Origin: Fimbriimonadaceae bacterium
GTDB lineage: Bacteria; Armatimonadota; Fimbriimonadia; Fimbriimonadales; Fimbriimonadaceae
NCBI GenBank assembly: GCA_022843485.1
Contig: JALHNM010000002.1
Coordinates: 30,238 to 94,237 of the forward strand
Length of the DNA: 64,000 nucleotides
Reading direction: 5' to 3'
This document shows positions 40,781 through 48,473 of the stretch, piece after piece (positions within the stretch are counted from its first letter, which is position 1; every line of letters begins with the position of its first letter). A model generated the notes under the pieces. The model had not been told where the DNA came from. It saw only the letters and a list, made by a program, of their open reading frames with translations, and did no database searches. The translations under genes were made by a program, and so were the position numbers.

Positions 40781-41905
40781 TTATTCTGAACGCATCGCCT
40801 GCCGAGCCCGATCCCGGGCCCATGAGTCGACCGCCAAGAGCGACTCGAGGCTGACCTCCCCGGGCTGGTGGGCGTCCAGGACCTCCTCGACAACGTCCGC
40901 GATCTGGAGGAACCCGCACTCACCCTGCAGGAAGGCGTTCGCCGCCTCCTCGTTGGCCGCGTTGAGGGCACAGGGGAACGTGCCCCCCCGGCGGACGCTC
41001 TCGCGAGCCAGGGCCAGGCACCGGAAGGTCTCGACGTCCGGTGCCTCGAACGTGAGGTGGGGGCTCGCGAGGGGCGACCAGCGAGTCAGTCCGCTCGCGG
41101 GACGGTCAGGGTAGAGCAGGGCGAACTGGATCGGGAGTCGCATGTCCGGCCAACCGAGCTGGGCCAGTACGCTCCCGTCCGTGAGCTCGACCAGGGAGTG
41201 GACGATGCTTTGCGGGTGCACGACGACGTCGACCCGGTCGATGGGGACGTCGAACAGCCAGCGGGCCTCGACGACCTCGAGGCCTTTGTTCATCAGCGTG
41301 GCCGAGTCGACCGTGATCTTGCCTCCCATGCGCCAGGTGGGGTGGGCGAGGGCTCGCTCGGCCGTCACGTCTGCCAGGTCCGACCGCGTCTTGCCCCGGA
41401 ACGGGCCCCCGGACGCGGTCAGGATGAGCCGGCCAAGGGTCGCCGGATCGCGACCATCGAGGCACTGAAACAGGGCGCTGTGCTCGGAGTCGATCGGCGT
41501 GAGGAGCGTCCCATGGGCCCGGGCAAGGGGCATCACGATCTCGCCCGCCGCGACCAGCACCTCCTTGCTCGCGAGGGCGATCTGCTTCCCGGCACGGATC
41601 GCGGCCACGGTCGGCTCGAGCCCGATCACTCCCGCCACGGCGACCACGACGAGGTCGACCGACGGGTCGGTGGCCACGTCGAGCACGGCTTGCATCCCCC
41701 CGGGGACTCCTGCCTCCTGCGCCGCGCCTTCGTCCATCAGTGCGAGCTTCTTTGCCCCGGTCGCTGCGGCTTGGGCTTGGAGCCGGGCCCCGTTGTGGTG
41801 GGCGGCCAGCCCGACGACCTGGAGCCGGTCTGGGTGCCGTTGGGCGACGTCGAGGGTCTGTTCGCCGATGCTGCCGGTCGATCCGAGGACGGCGATGCGC
41901 TTCAC
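40781..41905 (-). CDS. dxr: 1-deoxy-D-xylulose 5-phosphate reductoisomerase
   Basis: A 374-aa MEP-pathway enzyme converting DXP to methylerythritol phosphate. IAVLGSTGSIGEQTLDV binds NADPH, ASKEVLVAAGE and PIDSEHSALFQCL hold metal and substrate, LTASGGPFRG, HPTWRMGGKITVDSATLMNKGLEVVEA and LNAANEEA complete the active site. GTG start at 41905. The M50 protease follows downstream, a common pairing (dxr-rseP). ispH at 61597 belongs to the same pathway. Confidence 0.96.
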   Translation of the reverse strand: MKRIAVLGSTGSIGEQTLDVAQRHPDRLQVVGLAAHHNGARLQAQAAATGAKKLALMDEGAAQEAGVPGGMQAVLDVATDPSVDLVVVAVAGVIGLEPTVAAIRAGKQIALASKEVLVAAGEIVMPLARAHGTLLTPIDSEHSALFQCLDGRDPATLGRLILTASGGPFRGKTRSDLADVTAERALAHPTWRMGGKITVDSATLMNKGLEVVEARWLFDVPIDRVDVVVHPQSIVHSLVELTDGSVLAQLGWPDMRLPIQFALLYPDRPASGLTRWSPLASPHLTFEAPDVETFRCLALARESVRRGGTFPCALNAANEEAANAFLQGECGFLQIADVVEEVLDAHQPGEVSLESLLAVDSWARDRARQAMRSE

Positions 41906-41938
41906 GCCCCGGCTTGTACCTCGTTTCGCAAGGCCGAG

Positions 41939-41966
41939 GGGCCCCGGAGCCCTTATGCCGGGGCCC
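41939..41966. promoter_or_regulatory. 9-bp dyad between dxr and the HDOD gene
   Basis: GGGCCCCGG-(10 bases)-CCGGGGCCC lies midway in the 71-bp divergent gap. Operator or transcribed hairpin; no regulator is known. Confidence 0.35.
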
Positions 41967-41976
41967 TGGCGAACCG

Positions 41977-42900
41977 ATGATTGAGACCGAGATGTCTGGC
42001 ACGAACTGGATCCACGGGGCGACCCCGACCCCCGACTTCGACCGCCTCGTCGCCGGGTTCCGCTCGGCCGAGTTCCTCCCCAACATGCCCGCCGCGGCTC
42101 TCAACCTCTGCGAGGCGATCGACCAGGGCGAGGCCTCTGCCGCAGAGCTCGAGCGCATCGTCCTCGGCGACCCCTCGATCACAGCCGGTGTCCTCCGGGC
42201 GGCGAACAGCGCCCTCTATGGCGGCAAGACCAACCAGGCCTCGACGATCAAAGGGGCAATCATGGTCCTCGGCCAGCGGGCCGTCCGCAGTGTGGCCGTC
42301 TCCGTCTGGGTACAGTCGCTCGTCCATGCCGCCAAGGGCTCGCCCAACTTCGAGCCGCGCCGGTTCAGCGAGCACTCCATGTTCGTCGGGTTCCTGAGCA
42401 AGTACCTCCTCTCGGCTGCCCAGAAGACCCGCGGCGCCCGTTCGGCGTGGAGCCCGGACGAGATGTTCGCGGCCGGCGTCCTCCACGACGTGGGACTCGG
42501 TCTGCTCGCCTCGGTGGACCCGGAAGTCTTCGACGACGTTTGGGACACCGCCGAGGAGCACGGCTGGTCCCTCAACGAGGGCTTCAAGCAGCTCACCGGG
42601 CACTCGACCTCCGAACTCAGCGTCGCCGCGGCGACCGGTTGGAAGCTGCCGCCGGTCTTCCAGACCGTGCTCTCAGGGTTCGAGGACCCGCTCGCCGCGC
42701 CCGCCGAGCAGGACGCCCTGGCCTGCCTCCACTACGCCGACTACCTCGCCATGAAGAGCGGCCACTCCCTCTGCCCCTGGCGGATCGAGGTCCACATCGT
42801 CCCTGAGATCATCGAACGGGTCGGACTCCCGATCGAGGACGTGGAAGCGATCCTCGAAGTGACCGCCCAAAGCACCCGAGAGTACGTCGCCGCCGCCTAG
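41977..42900 (+). CDS. HDOD domain protein
   Basis: A 307-aa protein. An HDOD domain spans about residues 25-225: FLPNMPAAALNLCEAIDQ, IVLGDPSITAGVLRAANSALYGG, STIKGAIMVLGQRAVRSVAVSVWV and the LHDVGLGLLAS segment, which keeps an H-D pair. HDOD proteins are metal-free relatives of HD phosphodiesterases found in signalling and cell-cycle control; no catalytic metal site can be affirmed. Single-domain, with no response-regulator partner nearby. ATG 41977 is used; an ATG five codons on (41992) is possible. Confidence 0.85.
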   Translation: MIETEMSGTNWIHGATPTPDFDRLVAGFRSAEFLPNMPAAALNLCEAIDQGEASAAELERIVLGDPSITAGVLRAANSALYGGKTNQASTIKGAIMVLGQRAVRSVAVSVWVQSLVHAAKGSPNFEPRRFSEHSMFVGFLSKYLLSAAQKTRGARSAWSPDEMFAAGVLHDVGLGLLASVDPEVFDDVWDTAEEHGWSLNEGFKQLTGHSTSELSVAAATGWKLPPVFQTVLSGFEDPLAAPAEQDALACLHYADYLAMKSGHSLCPWRIEVHIVPEIIERVGLPIEDVEAILEVTAQSTREYVAAA

Positions 42901-42921
42901 CCAAGGCCCGAACCTCCCCCG

Positions 42922-42954
42922 ACCGGCCCAGCACGCGTCCCGTGCTGGGCCGGT
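42922..42954. terminator. bidirectional hairpin between convergent genes
   Basis: Perfect 14-bp stem ACCGGCCCAGCACG / CGTGCTGGGCCGGT around a 5-base loop, between the HDOD gene and the convergent dnaN. No T-run, but its position and strength suggest transcription end for both. Confidence 0.65.
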
Positions 42955-43019
42955 CGTAGCTGTGCAGGAGTCAGTCCGAAGCGGATCCCGTGCGAAGCGT
43001 GGGCTTCTCCGAAGGTTTC

Positions 43020-44120
43020 TTAGCCCAGAGCCATCGGCATCACGACGCAGAAGCGGTCTTCGCCGTTCTCGGTCGGACGGATGACCGCGGGGCGGGAGGG
43101 TTCGGTCATCTCGGCCACGATTCCGTCGCCCGGCATCGAGTTGAGCACGTCCATGATGTAGCGGCCGTTGAAGGCGATGTCGAGGTCGCCGTTCTTGCTG
43201 ATCATGCCGACCTCCTCCTTGGCCTCGCCGCGGTCGTCCGAGCGAGCGGAGATGACGACCTTATCGCCGGTCCCGCTGAACCGGATGCGGTTCGCGTTGT
43301 CCCGGGCGAGGATCATGGCCCGCTTCACGTTCTCGTAGAGCTCGACCCGGTCGATGGTCCACGTCCGGGTGAACTCTTGCGGCACGACGCGCTCCCAGTT
43401 CGGGTACTGACCGGAGAGGAGCTGGGAGACGACCTTGGCGTTCCCCACGTCCACGAGCAGCCGGGTGTCGTCGAAACGGACGCTGATCGGGTCCGCCTCG
43501 GCCACGGGCAACGACTTGATGGTTCGGATGGCCTTCTCCGGAACGATCGCGTTGAGCGGGGAACCGATGCCTTCGCGGTGGATCCGGTTGACGGCGAGAC
43601 GGTGGGTGTCGGTGGCCACCATCGTGAGCACCTGTCCGTCGTAGTGGAAGAGCACCCCCGTAAGGTAGGCGCGGCTCGCGTCGTCGGAGACGGCGAACCC
43701 GACCGCGTCCACGGCCTCCTTGAGCGTGCCCATCTCCATCGTGAGCTGGGCCTGGTCTTGGACGTCGGGGATGGGCGGGAACTCCTCGCCGGGCATGGCG
43801 AGCAGCTTCCATTCGCTCTGCCCGTGCCGAAGCACGACCGAGGTCCCTTCGAGGCTGAGCTCGACCGGGGCTTCGTGCAGGGCACCGACGATGTCGGAGA
43901 GGAGCCGTTGTTGGACGCAGACGGCTCCGGGCGTCTCGACCCGGGCGGCGACGCTGGCCGACGCCCACATCTCGCCGTCGCACCCGGTGAGCCAAACTGT
44001 GGAGTCGGTCGCTTCGATTCGGATCGACTGCAGGATGGCCTGCGGGGAGCGGGCGCTCGCCGCGGACGCGGCGATGGCGAGCGCCTCGGCGAGCTCTTTA
44101 CGGGGTGCGGTGGCCTTCAT
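43020..44120 (-). CDS. dnaN: DNA polymerase III beta subunit (sliding clamp)
   Basis: A 366-aa three-domain clamp. Typical segments are MKATAPRKELAEAL at the N terminus, GEEFPPIP, TGVLFHYDG...VATDTHRLAV, VVPQEFTRTWTI... and GMISKNGDLDIAFNGRYIMDVL, with the family ending FCVVMPMALG (the VMPM C terminus that binds client peptides). It is not next to dnaA or gyrB, so this is not an origin region. A TATCAT hexamer lies 26 bases upstream. Confidence 0.95.
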   Translation of the reverse strand: MKATAPRKELAEALAIAASAASARSPQAILQSIRIEATDSTVWLTGCDGEMWASASVAARVETPGAVCVQQRLLSDIVGALHEAPVELSLEGTSVVLRHGQSEWKLLAMPGEEFPPIPDVQDQAQLTMEMGTLKEAVDAVGFAVSDDASRAYLTGVLFHYDGQVLTMVATDTHRLAVNRIHREGIGSPLNAIVPEKAIRTIKSLPVAEADPISVRFDDTRLLVDVGNAKVVSQLLSGQYPNWERVVPQEFTRTWTIDRVELYENVKRAMILARDNANRIRFSGTGDKVVISARSDDRGEAKEEVGMISKNGDLDIAFNGRYIMDVLNSMPGDGIVAEMTEPSRPAVIRPTENGEDRFCVVMPMALG

Positions 44121-44128
44121 AGGGGCTC

Positions 44129-44416
44129 TCAGGACTGGATGGGCAGATGATACTGCCAGTAGGAGGGTTGAGGCTCGTCGCTCCGTACATCGGCCCCTCG
44201 CATTTGCATCAGGAGTTTGATCCGGACGTCCGTCTCCTCCGTGTAGGGGGCGGGTGGGATCGACTGGAGGGCGTCGACGGTGCGGCGGAGGGAGAACAGG
44301 TCGTGGGCGAGTTCCGGGTCGCCCATGGCGGCCGTCTCGATCTCTTCCACAAGCTCTTCCGTGAGTTCTTGTCCGGCGTACATGTCCACGAGCCGGGTGT
44401 AGAGGTCTTTGTTCAT
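44129..44416 (-). CDS. small protein downstream of ECF sigma, possible anti-sigma
   Basis: A 95-aa soluble helical protein (MNKDLYTRLVDMYAGQELTEELVEEIETAAMGD...). The start resembles the N-terminal helix bundle of anti-sigma factors, but there is no zinc triad and no transmembrane helix. The ATG at 44416 overlaps the sigma gene stop (ATGA), so translation is coupled, which suggests a regulatory partner for that sigma factor. Only the location supports that role. Confidence 0.65.
   Translation of the reverse strand: MNKDLYTRLVDMYAGQELTEELVEEIETAAMGDPELAHDLFSLRRTVDALQSIPPAPYTEETDVRIKLLMQMRGADVRSDEPQPSYWQYHLPIQS
44147..44152 (-). promoter_or_regulatory. -10 hexamer for dnaN
   Basis: Minus-strand TATCAT, 26 bases before the dnaN ATG, within the end of the small downstream gene of the ECF pair. 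Confidence 0.4.
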
Positions 44417-44958
44417 GTGAGTTTCTCGATTGAACCGCCGAGGCGGTCCCTCAGGGCGCGCCGTCCTCGGTACAACCGTGACTTGAGGGCCGGCACGCTG
44501 ATGCCCAGTGTCTCTGCCGCTTCCTTGGCGGAGACGTCTTCGAGGTCGCAAAGGATGAGGGGCTCGCGGTAGTCCAGCGGCAGCTCGTCCAGAGCCTGCT
44601 GAACCGTGACCCGCAGGGCCGCCCGATCCTCCGTTCCCGTGTAGTGCGCGTCGTTTGGAAGCTCCATCAACTTGTGCTGTCGCATTTTGTCGATGCAGAG
44701 GTTCCTCGCGATGCGGAACAACCAGGTTCTAAACGCGCCGTCCGCCCTAAGCTCCCGAGCCCGCCGGAGCACCCGCAGGAACGTTTCCGCGGTGGCGTCC
44801 TCGGCGTCGCTCCGGTTGCCGAGCATCCGGTACGTGTAGCGGAAGATCTTCTCGCCGTAGATCTGGTAGATGCCGCCGAGGGCGTTCGGGTCTCCGTTCG
44901 CCAGGGAGGTCAGCCATCGTTTCTCGGCCAGGGTGTCTTCCGGTTGGTTGCCAGACAT
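44413..44958 (-). CDS. ECF-type RNA polymerase sigma factor
   Basis: A 181-aa sigma factor. Region 2 is at about 20-90 (ALGGIYQIYGEKIFRYTYRML, RSDAEDATAETFLRVLRRA, FRTWLFRIARNLCIDKMR). Region 4 is at about 115-170 (LDELPLDYREPLILCDLEDVSAKEAAETLGISVPALKSRLYRGRRALR). Translationally coupled to the 95-aa gene after it. ATG 44958 is chosen over a longer frame since TATACT at 44996-45001 lies upstream and homology starts here. Confidence 0.92.
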   Translation of the reverse strand: MSGNQPEDTLAEKRWLTSLANGDPNALGGIYQIYGEKIFRYTYRMLGNRSDAEDATAETFLRVLRRARELRADGAFRTWLFRIARNLCIDKMRQHKLMELPNDAHYTGTEDRAALRVTVQQALDELPLDYREPLILCDLEDVSAKEAAETLGISVPALKSRLYRGRRALRDRLGGSIEKLT

Positions 44959-44995
44959 AGAGACGGAGGTCGCGCCCGAAACGGCGCAGTCCTGC

Positions 44996-45001
44996 AGTAT
45001 A
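44996..45001 (-). promoter_or_regulatory. -10 hexamer of the ECF sigma operon
   Basis: Minus-strand TATACT in GGCTATACTGCAGGA, a sequence repeated before the gene at 50341-50709. It lies 37 bases before the sigma start. Confidence 0.5.
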
Positions 45002-45084
45002 GCCCCTCGCACAATCCCGGGGCCCAGTCGACAGAGACGGTCTCGATCGAAGGCGAAGGGCCCACCTGAGGGGGAGCTTCTGAA

Positions 45085-45840
45085 CTAGCGTCGCGGGGGG
45101 ACTTTAATGAAGGTGACCCGTGGCCTCCGGCCGTCAATCACGTCCCCTTCGATCCCGCTCACGACGGTCAAGTAGTTCGTCCCAGGGTCTAGCGTGGCCC
45201 GGACTGAGGCGTAGATCGCGTCGCCGTCCGAGCGCTTCACGACGAAGTCCTGAACACCGCTGTCCACAGTGATGTCCGCCGTGCTGCCATAGGCGATGTC
45301 GGACGTTCGGTACTGGGGGTTGTCGCCGGGGGACTGGAAGATGACGCTCGGCGTCTGGGCCCCGGGCGCCCGGTTGAAGGCGTGGACGATCAGCAGCCGC
45401 GCCCGGTTGCCGACGGGGATGTCCCGCGGCACGTCGAGGAACTTCAACTGAACCCGCTTGTCCTCCTCGCCGATCCGGGTGCTGCGTTGGCCGATGGCGA
45501 TGATGATCGAGCTCGTCTCGAACTCGAAGAGCCGGGCCTCGCTGTCGAAGACGTCGCTCCCGTCGGGCAGGCCGACGGCAGCGTCGTAGGCGTCGTCCTC
45601 CGCCCGCAGGAACGGGACCGAGATGAACTGGGTCGAGGCCCCGAGGTAGTCGAAGGGTCCGCCCCGCACCTCGTCGTTCAGCGTGAAGACGACGGCTGGG
45701 CTATCCGGGATCGCGTTCACGAAGAAGAGCTCCGGATCGCGGAGCCCGACGCCCCCGCTCGAGCCGCCGCAGCCCGAGAGCAACGTCAACCCGGCGGCAG
45801 CGAGGCCCATCAGGGCGACGACCAGACTCTTCTTCCTCAT
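45085..45840 (-). CDS. DUF4397-like secreted lipoprotein
   Basis: A 251-aa lipoprotein: MRKKSLVVALMGLAAAGLTLLSGC is a signal peptide with lipobox LSGC (Cys24), followed by a Gly/Ser linker. The body (FFVNAIPDSPAVVFTLND..., RARLLIVHAFNRAPGAQTPSVIF, YGSTADITVDSGVQDFVVKR) carries the repeated 'VNA.PD..' and 'V.HA....' strands of DUF4397 adhesin-like domains. ATG 45840 is preferred over a longer frame because the signal peptide begins there. Function unknown; likely outer surface. Confidence 0.75.
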   Translation of the reverse strand: MRKKSLVVALMGLAAAGLTLLSGCGGSSGGVGLRDPELFFVNAIPDSPAVVFTLNDEVRGGPFDYLGASTQFISVPFLRAEDDAYDAAVGLPDGSDVFDSEARLFEFETSSIIIAIGQRSTRIGEEDKRVQLKFLDVPRDIPVGNRARLLIVHAFNRAPGAQTPSVIFQSPGDNPQYRTSDIAYGSTADITVDSGVQDFVVKRSDGDAIYASVRATLDPGTNYLTVVSGIEGDVIDGRRPRVTFIKVPPRR

Positions 45841-45894
45841 GGCGGATCGATACGATACCAAATCTGATCGGGCGTCTCCGTCCGAACGGCATCT

Positions 45895-46074
45895 TTAGGG
45901 AGAGACGGACGAAGCGAGCGAGATGTAGCAGAGCGGGCATCCGAACAGGCCTGTCTGCCGTGCCTTCTCGGAAGTCCAGCCACAACAGGGGCAGGTCCGG
46001 GCCGACCGACGTCGCCCACGAAGGGCTTTGAGCACGAGGCTCAGGTGGGGGTCGATCGGCCGTTGGACGGTCAA
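45895..46074 (-). CDS. 59-aa zinc-ribbon protein coupled to ilvE
   Basis: A small gene with TTG start at 46074-46072 overlapping the ilvE stop (TTGA), ending TAA at 45897-45895. The product has a basic middle (LRGRRRSART) and one zinc ribbon CPCCGW (28-33) ... GCPLCY (45-50). The C-x2-C/C-x2-C pair with a short linker and Gly-Cys spacing recalls the second finger of McsA/UvrB-UvrC-motif proteins. No family can be assigned. It is hard to see as noise, because four metal-type cysteines lie in one short frame tied to an upstream stop. Confidence 0.6.
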   Translation of the reverse strand: MTVQRPIDPHLSLVLKALRGRRRSARTCPCCGWTSEKARQTGLFGCPLCYISLASSVSP

Positions 46075-46943
46075 AACGGTGTCCCGGTCGCGGTGTGGGC
46101 GTGGAACAGCTCGGTGAGCCGGCGGGTCATGGGGCCTGGTTCGCCGGTGCCTATCGGCCGGTCGTCAAGCGTGACCATTGCGATGACCTCGGCCGCCGTA
46201 CCGGTGAGGAACGCCTCGTCCGCCGCGAACACGTCGAAACGGGTGATCGTATCCTCGACCACAGAAACCCCTTGCTCGCGGGCCAGGGCGATGACGGTGT
46301 CTCGGGTCACGCCCTTCAAGATCCCGCTGGAGGGGTGCGGGGTGCGCAAGACCCCGTCCTTGACGAGGAAAATGTTGTCGCCGGTGCACTCGGCCACGTT
46401 GCCTTGGGCGTTCAGCATCAGGCCTTCGCCCGCCCCGGCCCGGTTGGCCTCCGCCTTGGCCATGATGTTCGCGGCGTACCGACCGATGCACTTGAGCCTC
46501 GGGTCGAGGGCGTCCGCCTGGATGACCCGATAGGAGGTCGTGATCACGTCCAGCCCCCGGTCGTACATCTCCGGTTGGTAAAGGGCCAGAGTCGAGACCA
46601 TGACCATCACGTTGGGCGCGGTCTTGACGGCCCGGGGGTCGAGGCCGAGGCCGGTGCCACGGGTGACGTTGAGCCGGATGTAGCCGTCGTCCATGTCGGC
46701 CTTTCGGCAGACGTCCAGCACGATCCCCTTGAGTTGCTCCTTGCCGACCTCCATCGTGAACCCGAGGTAGGACGCCCCGTGGTACAGGCGGTCGAGGTGC
46801 TCGTCGAGCTTGAAGACCTTCCGGCCGTAGATCCGGATCCCCTCGAACAGGCCGTCACCATAGAGGTGGGCGTGGTCGGCAACGGAGGTGGTCGCTTCCT
46901 CGAGGGGGGTGATGCAGCCGTTGAGCCAAACGAGCCTGGGCAT
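46071..46943 (-). CDS. ilvE: branched-chain amino acid aminotransferase (class IV)
   Basis: A 290-aa fold-type IV PLP aminotransferase. VWLNGCITPLEEATTSVADH and YGDGLFEGIRIY (N-terminal domain), LKCIGRYAANIMAKAEANRAGAGEGLMLN with the PLP lysine in RLKCIG, then VAECTGDNIFLVKDG and SSGILKGVTRDTVI. It makes or degrades valine, leucine and isoleucine; a D-amino-acid or 4-amino-4-deoxychorismate lyase role is less likely given the DGLFEGIR segment. ATG 46943 has TACACT 6 bases upstream. The tiny zinc-ribbon gene overlaps its stop. Confidence 0.9.
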   Translation of the reverse strand: MPRLVWLNGCITPLEEATTSVADHAHLYGDGLFEGIRIYGRKVFKLDEHLDRLYHGASYLGFTMEVGKEQLKGIVLDVCRKADMDDGYIRLNVTRGTGLGLDPRAVKTAPNVMVMVSTLALYQPEMYDRGLDVITTSYRVIQADALDPRLKCIGRYAANIMAKAEANRAGAGEGLMLNAQGNVAECTGDNIFLVKDGVLRTPHPSSGILKGVTRDTVIALAREQGVSVVEDTITRFDVFAADEAFLTGTAAEVIAMVTLDDRPIGTGEPGPMTRRLTELFHAHTATGTPF

Positions 46944-46949
46944 TCGAGC

Positions 46950-46955
46950 AGTGTA
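46950..46955 (-). promoter_or_regulatory. -10 hexamer, leaderless ilvE start
   Basis: Minus-strand TACACT ends 6 bases before the ilvE ATG. Confidence 0.55.
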
Positions 46956-47042
46956 CCAAGGGCCCGGTCATCCCGCCGGTGGGCCCGCCGGGATCATTTT
47001 TCGCCTTCGCGCCGTCAATAATCCCCTGGGAGGGAGACGCTC

Positions 47043-48473
47043 GTGTCGAAAAAGCGGATCGGTGGCATCGCACTGGCAACTCTGGGGCTGATCGTGGCCC
47101 TGGGGGGTGGCCTCCTCGTCGCCCACGCGAGCCAATACCAACCCAAGGTCCCGCTCGGGACTCGGGTCGCGAGCGTCGACGTCGGCGGAAAGACGCTCCC
47201 CGAAGCCCGGGCCCTCCTCGCCGCGTGGTGGGCCGAGATGGCCGCCCGCCCAGTGGCGCTCGTGTCGCCTAGGCTGAGCACGCCCCTCGAGCCGGTCTCG
47301 GCGGAGGCGGTCGGTCTCGCCCTCGACCTTGATCGAACCGTCGCCAGCCTCCCCGTCGAGGACTTTGTGACGAACGTGCGGAACGAAGTCTCGCCTCCAC
47401 CGGTGGTCGAGCGCTCGATCCCTCCCGCCGCCGTCTACCGACGCGGCGGCCTGGACTCGGTCCGGGCTCGAGTCGCCCAGAGCCTCCCCAAACCGACGCG
47501 CGCCCGGGTCACCTATGAGGCTGGGGCGGTTCGGAGGACGTTCGAATCGGCGGGCGCGAGGCTCGACGACGAGGCTTTCAAGTCGGGCTTCCGCGATGTG
47601 GTCTTGGCGGGGCAGTCCCGGTTTGAGATTCCCTTGGTCGAGGCCCCGAAGTCTGTGCCGGACGAGGCCCTTCTCGCCATCAAGGAGCCGGTATCGAGCT
47701 TCACGACCCGGTTCAACGAGGGCGACCGGAACCGCTCGGCCAACATCCGCCGCGCCGCCTCGAAGATCGACGGCCTCGTGCTCATGCCTGGCGACCGGTT
47801 TAGCTTCAACGGGGTCGTCGGTCGTCGGACGGCCGAGAACGGCTACCGGCTGGCCGGGGTCTTCGTCAACGGGCAGCGCGACGTGGATATCGGCGGGGGT
47901 ATCTGCCAGGTGAGCAGCACGCTTTACAACTCGGTGCTCCTTGCGGACTTGAAGGTCGTGCAGCGGGCCTGCCACTCGCTCCCCGTGCCCTATGTGCCCC
48001 TCGGCCAGGACGCGACGGTGAGCTACGGCGCCATCGATTTCGCCTTCCAGAACAGCTCCGAGCGCCCGGTCGCACTCTCCGTCGCCGTGGGCGGTGGGTC
48101 GATCACGTTCCGGGTCCTCGGCGAGAAGGAAGCCGGGAAGGCCGTGTCGATCCAGCGGGGTCCACGCCAGTCCTTCGCCCGGGGGACGCGCTACGTCGTG
48201 GACCGGACCCTGCCTCCGGGCAAGAAGGTGGTCGAGCAGCCGGGCGCGAGCGGCCACCGGATCACGACGTACCTGGTCGTCACCCGCGATGGGGTCGTCG
48301 AACGCCGAGAGCCCCTGGGCCAAAGCGTCTACCGGGGGGGCGTCCGGGTCGTCCGGCACAACCCAACCGCTGCGACCTCCGCTACGAAGCCCCAAGCCGA
48401 ACCGCAGACCCCACCGGCCCAGGACGCACCGACCGCGACCCCGGTCAGCCCCGAGGGCGTTTCAGCAGGATGA
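47043..48473 (+). CDS. VanW/YoaR-family exported protein
   Basis: A 476-aa protein. One N-terminal transmembrane helix (about 7-27), then a peptidoglycan-binding-like domain (GTRVASVDVGGKTLPEARALL), a mid region with FTTRFNEGDRNRSANIRRAASKIDGLVLMPGDRFSFNGVVGRRT, and the VanW domain GGGICQVSSTLYNSVLLADLKVVQRACHSLPVPYVPLGQDATV. A C-terminal G5-like part ends in a Pro/Ala tail. VanW proteins are linked to cell-wall processes and vancomycin-resistance operons, but activity is unknown. GTG start; GGGAGGGAG about 10 bases upstream is a genuine Shine-Dalgarno, unusual in this window. Confidence 0.9.
   Translation: MSKKRIGGIALATLGLIVALGGGLLVAHASQYQPKVPLGTRVASVDVGGKTLPEARALLAAWWAEMAARPVALVSPRLSTPLEPVSAEAVGLALDLDRTVASLPVEDFVTNVRNEVSPPPVVERSIPPAAVYRRGGLDSVRARVAQSLPKPTRARVTYEAGAVRRTFESAGARLDDEAFKSGFRDVVLAGQSRFEIPLVEAPKSVPDEALLAIKEPVSSFTTRFNEGDRNRSANIRRAASKIDGLVLMPGDRFSFNGVVGRRTAENGYRLAGVFVNGQRDVDIGGGICQVSSTLYNSVLLADLKVVQRACHSLPVPYVPLGQDATVSYGAIDFAFQNSSERPVALSVAVGGGSITFRVLGEKEAGKAVSIQRGPRQSFARGTRYVVDRTLPPGKKVVEQPGASGHRITTYLVVTRDGVVERREPLGQSVYRGGVRVVRHNPTAATSATKPQAEPQTPPAQDAPTATPVSPEGVSAG

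Noticed and set aside
42901..44120. Replication origin next to dnaN
   Set aside because: No dnaA, no gyrB, no DnaA-box cluster and no AT-rich unwinding region.
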